Of a stretch of 64,000 bases of DNA, positions 36,919-44,895 are shown piece after piece. Numbering within the stretch: position 1 is the stretch's first letter; the number at the start of each line of letters is the position of its first letter. This DNA comes from Bradyrhizobium sp. CCBAU 53338. GTDB lineage: Bacteria; Pseudomonadota; Alphaproteobacteria; Rhizobiales; Xanthobacteraceae. Below the pieces are notes generated by a model. That model did not search any database and was not told the DNA's origin. It saw only the letters and a list, made by a program, of their open reading frames with translations. The position numbers and the translations under genes were made by a program. The stretch lies in NCBI RefSeq assembly GCF_015291665.1, contig NZ_CP030048.1, positions 7,240,318 to 7,304,317 on the forward strand, given 5' to 3'.

Positions 36919-39900
36919 TTAGCCTGAAACCGGCCAGAGATAGACGATACCGACCGGTTCGAGTCGATGCGCCGTCACGTCGTAAGAATGCAGGATACGC
37001 TCCGGCTCCGTTTTCATTTCCTGATCGAGCCGTTCAAGCCGCGTTCGCCAATGACGACGATCCGCCTCCTGTTCCCGCCGCTCCTCCTCGGCGATTCCAG
37101 GGAGGGCAAGCTGATTGGGGTCGAATTCGTCCGCCGCCTTGGAAATCCGGCCAAGCTGCCGCTCCAGCAATTCGCGCAGGGACTTTGACTCCTCTTCGCC
37201 ACGCTTGCGCAACAACTTGATATTGGCTGCAATGCGCTCGCCGGCGATGCTCTCGAGTGCGGGGCGCAAATCCGTGATGTCTTGCTCAATCAATGCCTGA
37301 ACGCGCGCAACCGCCATTTTAGGGGCGGGCGTCGCCGTTCTCAACGCTTGCTCCAGCTGATCAAGCGTCCGCGCCTCGCCGCTCTCGCCCAGAGCTTTCA
37401 ACGGCTTCCTGGCACGCTCGGCCTCGGACCAGATCGCAGCGATTGGAATGACCTCCTCGTGCAAGCGTGTCGCGCCGCTGCCATACAAGCTGAGGCGTCC
37501 CATCAGGACGATGCGCGGCTGCGCGCCCGGACCCATGATCACCGAAACGCGTGATAGGCTTGATTCGAAGCCTTGCGAAATGAAGCGTGACAACAGCCTT
37601 CGGACAAGACGGTGTTCGAGATGGACCTGGACGACGTTCGGCGCGTCGCGACCGTCCGCCAGCACCGGGGGTTTGAAGGAAATCGAGCGGATCGGTGCGT
37701 TACGCCGCCAATCCGAATAACGTTCGCCTCGCTTTCGCGGCCGGATTCGCAGATCGTCGAACGCATCGCCCCAGCCGCCCTCGCCCTTGAAGGCCAGATG
37801 TGAGGGATCGAAACGATAGGTTTCGACCGGGCCAACAGCTTCCGCCCGGGCCTCGTCGAAATGATAGCCCGCACGATCAAGCGCGACAGCCACCACATGC
37901 CTCAAATCATCTTGGTTGACGCCGACCTTCTCTTGCGAGTCTTCCAGCACCCGTTGTAGCTCGCGCTGCTCCTTGGTGATCTTGTCAAAGCGGACGCGCT
38001 CATCATCGTCCATCTCAGCCCGCGCCCGAGTAAGACGTTCGGCATCGCTCTCCGCCTCGATGGCTTTGGCGATCTCCGCCGCCGCACCCTGACGGATGCC
38101 GCTTTCCGCTAGCCGCCTCGTCACACGCTCTTCGATTACCTGACCGACCGAGCCGAGCTGATTGCGAATCGACTCGGTCTTGCGCACGAGGGCGTCGAGA
38201 ACTATGTCCGCTTCGCGCTGCTCATATTTGAAGTAGCGGCAAACGATTAGCTTTGCCGGCTGCAGCTTGCGATCAATGCGCCCGTTGCGCTGCTCAAGAC
38301 GAGAAGGGTTCCAAGGCAAATCGAAGTGGATCAAGTCCGAGCAATAAGTCTGGAGATTGATACCTTCGCGGGCGGCGTCGGTGCAAAGCAATATCCGGAC
38401 AGGTTCGATCGCTGGATCGGTGTTGAAGGCGCGTTTGACGGCTTCGCGCTTGTCTGTGCCGGTGGCACCTGAGAACACAAGGATGCGTTCATCTGATTTA
38501 TCGGTGGCATCGATTGCCTCAAGCAGCCGCCGTTCCAGCCATCTGCGCGTGTCTTCGTATTCGGTAAAAATGATCAGGCGTCGGTTGTTCCAGGTCTTAC
38601 TCGAGAGCATATTGCCCTTGATCCATTCGACCAGCCAGCGAACCCTGGCGTCGGGGCGGCTTGCGGAAGCCTCTGCGACAGCAAGCATGTCATCGACCGC
38701 GGCAAGCTCTTCTTCAAGCGCGCCTTTGGTAGCTCCGAGCGCTCCCGCGCGAGACGCGGCCTCGGTCGCGGAGGTTTCGTCTTGATCTATTGTTGCTTCG
38801 GCGTCCGAATCCTCTAGGTCAAGCTCGGCAGTGACCTCACCGCTCGGCGAAGCCACGAATGTCAGCGCGGCTTGTGATTCACGCGCCGTAACCTCCCCGT
38901 CTATCAGCTTTGCCAGCGAACCACGATGAACCTTGAGCGTTTTGGCGAACGCAGCGTTTGATGAAAGCAGGCGTTGCTGCAATCCCACGAACGCAAGCTT
39001 GGCTAACGCCGCCTTTTGGCTCGGCAGGGTCGATATGCGTGCCATCCGCAGTTCGCCATACGCTGCGAGCCGGCGAGCGAGATCGAGTTCCGGCGCATCG
39101 GCCGGGAGCCCAGAAATTGGGATCGCCTCGATCCGCCGTTCCGGAAATGCCTCACCGAGCCGGCGAAGATCCGATTTCAGCCGGCGAACCATGACCGGCT
39201 CCAAATCCCTCGGTCGAACCTCAACTCCGCGCGTAAACCGCTGTGGGTCGAGCATCTCTAACAAGGCGGAAAAGCTGTTGCTGTGACCATTGTGCGGAGT
39301 TGCAGAGAGAAACAAGCGATGTTCGAAGCGCTCAGAGATATTGCGCACGGCCTTGGTGAACTGGCTTGAGATCGCATAGCGCGATCCTCCCGCCGGGGCC
39401 GCATGATGCGCCTCATCTAGGATCAGCAACGCACGAGCACGAAACTCTCCGAGGACATCCCTCAAGCCGGAAACATACGTTTCATCAGTGAGCAGCCGAT
39501 GCGAAATGATGAAGCGAGAGCCCGTGCGCCACGGATTGACACCGAAGCCGTGCAAACGCCTCATCTCGGCGAGATGCTCTCGGTCGACAATCTGGAAGGC
39601 TAGACCAAATTTCGCCTGCAGTTCGTCCTTCCACTGCAATGTCATGGACGGTGGCGCTGCCACAACGATGAAGTCTATGCGGCGCCGCAGCAAGAGCTCC
39701 CGGGCGATCAGGCCGGCTTCAACAGTTTTGCCCAGCCCGACGTCATCCGCGATCAGCAGATTTACTCGGGGCAACCGCAGGGCCTTCCGCAAAGGTAGAA
39801 GCTGATAGGTATCCAACCGAATTCCCGCCCGGAAGGGCGCTTGAAACAAGTCCCGTTCAGCTGCGGTGGAAGAATTCCAGCGAATTACCCGCAGATGGGC

Positions 39901-40206
39901 TGCGAACACGTCGGCCGAATCCGGTCCGCCTGCCCCGACACGTTGCCAATTATCCTCGCCTAGGATCCTTGGTCCGATCTCGGCATCCCAAATGACCTCA
40001 AGTTGCTCGCCCTGGGCGTCGTCGGCAATGCACGAAAGCCTCAGCGACTCGAACTCTCCGTCCCCCTTCACGGTCTCCTCGACCAACCAAGGGCGCCCCC
40101 GGAGCTCCACAAAAGCCCCGGCCTCAAGTTTCCCCGCCATTTCAAGTGCTTCCAGTGTGGCCTTATCGATCGGGATAGGACAATAGTTGCGCCTAAAGCG
40201 CCACAC
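36919..40206 (-). CDS. drmD: DISARM SNF2-like helicase DrmD
   Basis: The 1095-residue protein (GTG start at 40206) is an SNF2/RapA-like ATPase: Walker A IADDVGLGKTVEAGLI near residue 155, DEAH box LLILDEAHHAAPAGG near 265, and motifs V-VI CTDAAREGINLQTY and QRNGRIDRK near 620. The C-terminal half is coiled-coil rich. DrmD is the class-1-specific DISARM helicase. It is the first gene of the operon, so the promoter should lie in the 67 bp between it and the divergent gene at 40274. Confidence 0.9.
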   Translation of the reverse strand: MWRFRRNYCPIPIDKATLEALEMAGKLEAGAFVELRGRPWLVEETVKGDGEFESLRLSCIADDAQGEQLEVIWDAEIGPRILGEDNWQRVGAGGPDSADVFAAHLRVIRWNSSTAAERDLFQAPFRAGIRLDTYQLLPLRKALRLPRVNLLIADDVGLGKTVEAGLIARELLLRRRIDFIVVAAPPSMTLQWKDELQAKFGLAFQIVDREHLAEMRRLHGFGVNPWRTGSRFIISHRLLTDETYVSGLRDVLGEFRARALLILDEAHHAAPAGGSRYAISSQFTKAVRNISERFEHRLFLSATPHNGHSNSFSALLEMLDPQRFTRGVEVRPRDLEPVMVRRLKSDLRRLGEAFPERRIEAIPISGLPADAPELDLARRLAAYGELRMARISTLPSQKAALAKLAFVGLQQRLLSSNAAFAKTLKVHRGSLAKLIDGEVTARESQAALTFVASPSGEVTAELDLEDSDAEATIDQDETSATEAASRAGALGATKGALEEELAAVDDMLAVAEASASRPDARVRWLVEWIKGNMLSSKTWNNRRLIIFTEYEDTRRWLERRLLEAIDATDKSDERILVFSGATGTDKREAVKRAFNTDPAIEPVRILLCTDAAREGINLQTYCSDLIHFDLPWNPSRLEQRNGRIDRKLQPAKLIVCRYFKYEQREADIVLDALVRKTESIRNQLGSVGQVIEERVTRRLAESGIRQGAAAEIAKAIEAESDAERLTRARAEMDDDERVRFDKITKEQRELQRVLEDSQEKVGVNQDDLRHVVAVALDRAGYHFDEARAEAVGPVETYRFDPSHLAFKGEGGWGDAFDDLRIRPRKRGERYSDWRRNAPIRSISFKPPVLADGRDAPNVVQVHLEHRLVRRLLSRFISQGFESSLSRVSVIMGPGAQPRIVLMGRLSLYGSGATRLHEEVIPIAAIWSEAERARKPLKALGESGEARTLDQLEQALRTATPAPKMAVARVQALIEQDITDLRPALESIAGERIAANIKLLRKRGEEESKSLRELLERQLGRISKAADEFDPNQLALPGIAEEERREQEADRRHWRTRLERLDQEMKTEPERILHSYDVTAHRLEPVGIVYLWPVSG

Positions 40207-40273
40207 AACTATTTGCTAAAACGTCCGAACGTGTCAGATTTGGGCGCCCCCTTTGTCAAGTCCAAGAACGCCT

Positions 40274-40603
40274 ATGGCCAATGCAAGACACAACTTGGTC
40301 GACTACAGATTTGCGCCTAGTGGCGCACACCTGCAGATCGAAGTTCTTTGGAAGGGACCTCATCCCCAAGCCGCCATCAATCACGCGAAGGCTTGCCTGG
40401 AGCAGTTTGCGCGCTCGCAACACGACGAGATAAAGATCTTCTCAAAGAAATACATGGGTCGAGTCTACTTCCATGTTGCCGGCGCCGAGCAGATGATCGA
40501 CTGGCAGCCAGCCAAGGCGCCCCCGCGGAATTCGTATGGGGGAGAAGTGAGGGCTCGCGGCGTCGATACTCTCGCTCGCCGGGGCGTTTCCTATCGCAAG
40601 TGA
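40274..40603 (+). CDS. Small hypothetical protein divergent from DISARM
   Basis: The 109-residue protein starts at the ATG at 40274; a TTG at 40253 is less likely. It is soluble and basic, with ARHNLVDYRFAPSGAHLQIEV and a segment HAKACLEQFARSQHDEIKIFSKKY typical of a small alpha-beta fold. Family not recognised. It shares the short divergent intergenic region with drmD, so it might regulate the operon, though no clear helix-turn-helix is visible. It converges with the HEPN gene. Confidence 0.5.
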   Translation: MANARHNLVDYRFAPSGAHLQIEVLWKGPHPQAAINHAKACLEQFARSQHDEIKIFSKKYMGRVYFHVAGAEQMIDWQPAKAPPRNSYGGEVRARGVDTLARRGVSYRK

Positions 40604-40637
40604 CCTTCCCAGCACCTAATCCATCGTTAGATTGTGC

Positions 40638-41162
40638 CTAACCTCTCAGCGCGCGACGAATCTCTGATCGGACTTGATTTATAACGATTTCGCTATAACA
40701 ACCTTGCGACTTTTTCTCAATCAGCCTTGCGAACTTTCCAAATATCTCGCGAAGATCACTGATGCTCAAATAGCAAACCCAGTTCGGCGGTTCGGTCTCG
40801 CGCGACCTATTCCAAAGATACACACCTTTGATTGCACCTTTGTCAGACGCAAAGTCGATATTGAAGTGCGCAAAACTGTTTCGCATGTTCTTTACCAGGT
40901 CGCGGAGGTTCTGCGTTCTCTCCTGCCCGTGCTCAAAGGAGGGGATTGGCCATCCATCCTTCTTCAATTCCGCAAGACTCTTCTTTGGGATATCGTCAAA
41001 GAATTCCTGCTGGGGGAACATCAGAAGTCCAATGGCGGAAATGATCAGCTGAGTCACTTCGAAATATTCGTTGGGCTTGAGCTTGCTCAGCTCCTCTATC
41101 TTTTCAAGATTTTTGCGAGTTCTCTGCGCAAAGTGGCGAACAGTAACCGCGTAGTCAGTCAT
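40638..41162 (-). CDS. HEPN-domain putative RNase
   Basis: The 174-residue protein from the ATG at 41162 is all-helical. It contains the HEPN RNase motif as RNSFAH (Rx4H, in LVKNMRNSFAHFNIDF near residue 90), and SDKGAIKGVYLWNRS follows. This matches the pEK499_p136-type HEPN family as I recall it. HEPN toxins cleave RNA, often tRNA or mRNA, and act in toxin-antitoxin or abortive systems. No nucleotidyltransferase antitoxin is adjacent; the only near gene is the convergent 40274-40603. The motif is intact. Confidence 0.7.
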   Translation of the reverse strand: MTDYAVTVRHFAQRTRKNLEKIEELSKLKPNEYFEVTQLIISAIGLLMFPQQEFFDDIPKKSLAELKKDGWPIPSFEHGQERTQNLRDLVKNMRNSFAHFNIDFASDKGAIKGVYLWNRSRETEPPNWVCYLSISDLREIFGKFARLIEKKSQGCYSEIVINQVRSEIRRALRG

Positions 41163-41369
41163 GCTTAGGTCCGCCCTTGCCAAACTACTCGATGAGATAG
41201 CCTCGCCGGTCCCTCCGCTCAAGTCGGCGGGTATTGCAAACCCTCGGGTAGTTCCGAGCAAGGCTGACGCTCCAACACAGGGCCCGGAGGCAGCAAGTGG
41301 CGCCGAGGTCCTGCCTCGCCGCGGCTGTGGCGCCACAGCCGCGGCACATGCGGCCGACCCTAGACCGGT

Positions 41370-41440
41370 GCACCCGACACGATTCGAACGTGTGACCTTT
41401 GCCTGAGGAGGGCTACGCAACCATCCGACCGAGCCACCCC
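41370..41440 (-). pseudogene. tRNA-Arg-like remnant in inverse orientation
   Basis: Positions 41370-41403 are the exact reverse complement of the 3' 34 nt of the tRNA-Arg body (anticodon 3' stem to acceptor end; 41534-41567). Upstream on the minus strand, a tRNA-like sequence continues with loop CTCCTCA (anticodon would be CCT), but the D arm and acceptor do not pair. I read it as a defective hybrid or an old attachment site, not a working tRNA. Confidence 0.6.
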
Positions 41441-41450
41441 AGGCAAACCT

Positions 41451-41534
41451 AGCGGTTGCCCGCCCCTCGCCGTTAGGCTAAATGAGGCCTTGCTGCACCC
41501 GTAGCTCAGCTGGATAGAGCGTTGCCCTCCGAAG
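41451..41534 (+). repeat. Right island repeat (attR side)
   Basis: 84 bp matching 344-427 with three mismatches, all in the part before the tRNA. It contains the tRNA-Arg upstream region, probably with its promoter, and the first 40 nt of the gene. Recombination between the two copies would excise about 41.1 kb and leave one intact tRNA gene. Confidence 0.85.
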
Positions 41535-41571
41535 GCAAAGGTCACACGTTCGAATCGTGTCGGGTGCGCCA
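41495..41571 (+). tRNA. tRNA-Arg (anticodon CCG)
   Basis: The 77 nt including CCA fold into a full cloverleaf: acceptor GCACCCG/CGGGTGC, D arm GCTC...GAGC, anticodon arm TTGCC-CTCCGAA-GGCAA with anticodon CCG, T arm ACACG-TTCGAAT-CGTGT, and encoded GCCA end. It reads CGG codons. The 5' 40 nt belong to the island-side repeat, so the gene was rebuilt at the insertion junction. Confidence 0.97.
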
Positions 41572-41765
41572 CTTCCTTGCAAGGCCGCGAATCCCTCCCT
41601 TGTCAGCCCGCTTGGGCGGCGGTCTCGGTGGGCGAGATCGACAATGTCGCTTCTCTTCCGCAGCACTTCCGCATCATGTGGGCGCGGGCCTCCTGGAGGC
41701 TGACGAAGGTCGCATCGACGTCGACGTCCGGACGAGGGCCGTGCGTGGCCCCCGTCCTCGCGTTC

Positions 41766-42059
41766 TCAGTGCCTGATATGCTCGAACACGACGATCACGC
41801 CGGTCGGCTCGGGCTCGTGCGCCATCAGCCGTGTCAGATCGGCATCGCTCCAGTCGGCGAGGCTGACGACTTCGCCGGTCTGGCGTTCCGCGCCCTGTGA
41901 CGGCGTCGGCTCCAAAACCTTCAATCCCATCTCGTCGACGAAGAACGTGTGCTCGCCGAACATGCTGTTGAGCTGGGGCATCGCGGGATGCTCGTCGGGC
42001 AGCACCTGTGCACCGAGCTGGTTGACGGTTTGCTTGACCTGTTCGGATGTGAGCTTCAT
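41766..42059 (-). CDS. Conserved hypothetical protein
   Basis: The 97-residue protein starts MKLTSEQVKQTVNQLGAQVL with a good GAGCAGCT upstream. It has HPAMPQLNSMFGEHTFFVDEMGLKVLEP and ends near VIVVFEHIRH. It has no signal peptide and no domain I can name. It has the look of a short conserved rhizobial protein and is the first chromosomal gene right of the island. Confidence 0.65.
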   Translation of the reverse strand: MKLTSEQVKQTVNQLGAQVLPDEHPAMPQLNSMFGEHTFFVDEMGLKVLEPTPSQGAERQTGEVVSLADWSDADLTRLMAHEPEPTGVIVVFEHIRH

Positions 42060-42275
42060 GAGCTGCTCCGTTCTATCGTTCGAGTTTCACGGCTTGAGCC
42101 AAATTGTTGGCCGGAGCGCGCGTGTTCCCTGCGCCTGTTGGCTGGCTCAAACTCCCGAACGGGTGCTGCGCACAAATGTTCCTGCGAAATGAATTTCGTG
42201 ATCGCGCGCAGCGTCTGCCGCGCCGACGGCGCGAGATCGCCACACGATATCCACGATCTGGCCGGCGGCGCTAGT

Positions 42276-42569
42276 CTAGTCGGCCGCTTCGACGATCCTG
42301 ATATCGCGATCGGCGCCGTCGCCAAGCAGATCGTGCGCGGCCTTGTAGGCCGGGCTTTCATAGGCGGCCCTGGCGCGTTCGACGCTGTCGAACTCGATGA
42401 GAACGACCCGTTCCATCTGGCCGAGCTCGAAGGCCGCAGCCGGCATGCCCCGCGCGAGCACGCGGCCGCCGGCGGCCTCGATCGCCGGACGCGACAGCTT
42501 GGCATAGGCCGCCATGGCATCGGGATTTCTGATCGCGCGGTAGGTCGCAACCCAATAGGCTTTGGCCAT
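42276..42569 (-). CDS. DUF1330 domain protein
   Basis: The 97-residue protein from the ATG at 42569, after GGAAGACGAG, starts AKAYWVATYRAIRNPDAMAAYAK and has EAAGGRVLARG and ERVVLIEFDSVERARAAYESPAY. This is the complete DUF1330 ferredoxin-like (dimeric alpha-beta barrel) pattern. Members are small cytoplasmic proteins of unknown function. It lies 25 bp downstream of the glycosylase gene and may be co-transcribed. Confidence 0.85.
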   Translation of the reverse strand: MAKAYWVATYRAIRNPDAMAAYAKLSRPAIEAAGGRVLARGMPAAAFELGQMERVVLIEFDSVERARAAYESPAYKAAHDLLGDGADRDIRIVEAAD

Positions 42570-42594
42570 TCTCGTCTTCCTGGTTTCTCGTGAG

Positions 42595-43284
42595 CTAATG
42601 CTCGCTCCGGTTTTCACCGACCGAGAGCGCGCAGATGCGCGACAGATAAGTGTAGGGCAGACCGGTCTCCTCGGCCCAGGCATTGAACTGCGCCTGCACC
42701 TTGGCGAGATCGCCCTTCGACTTGACCTCTTCGGCGATGTCCAGGCCCGCATCGCGCAGGCAGGCAACGACGTCCTTGGAGGTGACAAAGCCGTCCCAGC
42801 CGACGAAGCGCAGCAGCATCTGCCCGGTGTTGCCCCCTAGCCGGCTGCCGCGCCTGGTCAAGAGATCAAGCAGGCCGACCTCGTTGGACGGCGGCCATTG
42901 CGCCAGGAATTTACCGAAGCTGCCGTGCTCTTTCGCGATCTCCTGCACGAAGGCGGCATTCTCGCGCACCGACATGATCTTGGCGCCGTTGCGCACGATC
43001 CGCGCATCGCGCAGCAGGCCTTCCCAATAGTCTTCGGGCTGGAAGGAGAGCTTGGCCGGCTGGAAGCGCAGAAAGGCGTCTTCGAAACCGTCCCATTTTG
43101 CGTCGATCACGCTCCAGGCAAAGCCCGCGCAAAACACCCGCTTCGTCATCTCGGCGAGGATGCGATCGTCGCCGAGCCTGGCCAACCGCTTCAGGTCGGG
43201 CTTGTCAGGCATCAGCTTGTCGAGCGCCTTGGAGCCGCCCTTGCGCTTCTCGGCGCGGGTACGAATGGTCTTGAAGGACGTCAT
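42595..43284 (-). CDS. DNA-3-methyladenine glycosylase I family protein
   Basis: The 229-residue protein from the ATG at 43284 contains RVFCAGFAWSVIDAKWDGFEDAFLRF and DARIVRNGAKIMSVRENAAFV, patterns of the TagI helix-hairpin-helix glycosylases that remove 3-methyladenine from DNA. The C-terminal part SKDVVACLRDAGLDI also fits. Zinc-site cysteines of classical Tag are not obvious, so it may be a diverged member. It is followed by the DUF1330 gene. Confidence 0.75.
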   Translation of the reverse strand: MTSFKTIRTRAEKRKGGSKALDKLMPDKPDLKRLARLGDDRILAEMTKRVFCAGFAWSVIDAKWDGFEDAFLRFQPAKLSFQPEDYWEGLLRDARIVRNGAKIMSVRENAAFVQEIAKEHGSFGKFLAQWPPSNEVGLLDLLTRRGSRLGGNTGQMLLRFVGWDGFVTSKDVVACLRDAGLDIAEEVKSKGDLAKVQAQFNAWAEETGLPYTYLSRICALSVGENRSEH

Positions 43285-43484
43285 GGCGATACCGGCGTTG
43301 AGGGCGCGCCACGACACCAGAATTCGGCGATCCGGTCCAGCCCAGCGACGACCCGGGGCTTGCGCGCTTCAATCCGCCGCAGCATGGTTGACGGGACAGG
43401 CCATCCGTACTGGTCCGCTTCTTGCTTCATGAATAACGTTTTGAAATTCCCAAATACTTTCACACTCCCGCCGACGGATCCCCA

Positions 43485-44312
43485 ATGCGCTGCCTGGTCG
43501 TGGCCGACCTGCACTATTCGCTGCCGCAGCTCGACTGGCTGGTTAGCGCGGCGCCGCAGTTCGATCTGGTGATCTTCGCAGGCGACGCGCTGGACGTCGG
43601 CTCGATGGTGGATTTCCGTGCCCAGATCGTGGTGGTGAAAAAGTACCTGGCGATGATCGCGTCGAAGACCCGCGTCATCCTCTGCTCCGGAAACCACGAC
43701 CTCGACGAGCGCAACGCGGAAGGCGAGAAGATCTCCCGCTGGATTTCAGAGGTCCGCGAGCTCGGCATTGCCTGCGACGGCGACAATCTCACCATCGGCG
43801 ATACGCTGTTTACGGTGTGCCCGTGGTGGGACGGACCGCTGGTGAAGCAGCGCATCGTCGACCAGTTGCGCGATGCCGCGGTCGATCACCCACGGCGCTG
43901 GATCTGGGCGCATCATGCGCCGCCGGCCGATTCACCGACGAGCTGGGGCGGCAAGCGCTTCTTCGGCGATGTCGAAGTGGTGCAGTGGATCATGCAGTAT
44001 CAGCCCTCGATGGTGATCTCGGGCCATGTGCACCAATCGCCGTTCATCAAGGACGGCTCGTGGTACGACCTGATAGGCCAGACCTGGGTGTTCAACGCCG
44101 GCCTGCAGCCGGGACGCCCGCCGACACGCATCGTGCTTGATCTCGATGAGAACAGGGCGTTCTGGCTGGCGGCCGGCGAAGCGCAGTGGATCGATCTCGG
44201 CGCACCGCTGAAGCGGCCGGCGTCCCATGTCACTGAGCCGCCGGACTGGCTCACATCCTTGGATCGGATTTCCGATCCGAGCCTGGCGAGACCTCGAGCG
44301 GCGGCAGGTTGA
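43485..44312 (+). CDS. Calcineurin-like metallophosphoesterase
   Basis: The 275-residue protein has all metallophosphoesterase motifs: VVADLHYS (DxH), FAGDALD (GD), LCSGNHDLD (GNHD), WAHHAPP and ISGHVHQSP (GHxH). These bind two metals and hydrolyse phosphomonoesters or diesters. The substrate cannot be told from sequence. The last 62 bp overlap the convergent cyclic-nucleotide-binding gene, so the C-terminal 20 residues (proline/arginine rich) may be an extension past the normal end. Confidence 0.85.
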   Translation: MRCLVVADLHYSLPQLDWLVSAAPQFDLVIFAGDALDVGSMVDFRAQIVVVKKYLAMIASKTRVILCSGNHDLDERNAEGEKISRWISEVRELGIACDGDNLTIGDTLFTVCPWWDGPLVKQRIVDQLRDAAVDHPRRWIWAHHAPPADSPTSWGGKRFFGDVEVVQWIMQYQPSMVISGHVHQSPFIKDGSWYDLIGQTWVFNAGLQPGRPPTRIVLDLDENRAFWLAAGEAQWIDLGAPLKRPASHVTEPPDWLTSLDRISDPSLARPRAAAG

Positions 44313-44736
44313 TCATGCTCTGGAGCACCTCGCCGACCATGGCGAGATGCGTGCCGTGGCCGGCATATTGGCGCTTGAGATCGGCGAGATAGGTGTTGGC
44401 GGCATTGAGCCGCTGCGCCAGCATGCGCGCGAGCAAGAGCGCGAGCTCCGGCTGCTGCTTGAGGAGCGAGGCAGCATCCTCGAACTCATAGATGACCGTG
44501 TTCGTACAGGCTCGCACGGTTGCAGTATGCGGCACTCCCAGCAACACCGACATCTCGCCCAGGACCGCGCCCGGCTCCGTGACGGTGGCGACGATCATCT
44601 CGCCCTTGAGCACCTCGAGCTTGCCGTCCATCAGCACATAGAGATGGCCGGAAGCGCCGCCCTCTGTCACCAGATCGGTGCCGGCGGCAATCCTCCGCTC
44701 CGTTCCACCGGTGCAACAATCCAGAACCGCGCGCAT
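44251..44736 (-). CDS. Cyclic nucleotide-binding domain protein
   Basis: The 161-residue protein from the ATG at 44736 consists of one cNMP-binding domain: RIAAGTDLVTEGGASGHLYVLMDGKLEVLKG, then GAVLGEMSVLLGVPHTATVRA, the phosphate-binding cassette with Glu and Arg. A helical tail follows (QRLNAANTYLADLK). There is no DNA-binding domain, so it is a Crp-like sensor module rather than a regulator. It overlaps the convergent phosphoesterase by 62 bp. Confidence 0.85.
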   Translation of the reverse strand: MRAVLDCCTGGTERRIAAGTDLVTEGGASGHLYVLMDGKLEVLKGEMIVATVTEPGAVLGEMSVLLGVPHTATVRACTNTVIYEFEDAASLLKQQPELALLLARMLAQRLNAANTYLADLKRQYAGHGTHLAMVGEVLQSMINLPPLEVSPGSDRKSDPRM

Positions 44737-44895
44737 CGCCGCATACTCCCGCAAGAGACGGCAGTAGAGCACGATCCGCAGGGAGATGCAGCGGTTTTTG
44801 CGCATGCCGCCGCACAGCACTACATCCGGCGCGAAGCGGTTCGCCTCAGCGTCCGAGAACCGCGGCGGAGACCCTTGCCCGGCTCCGCCTCGGTG

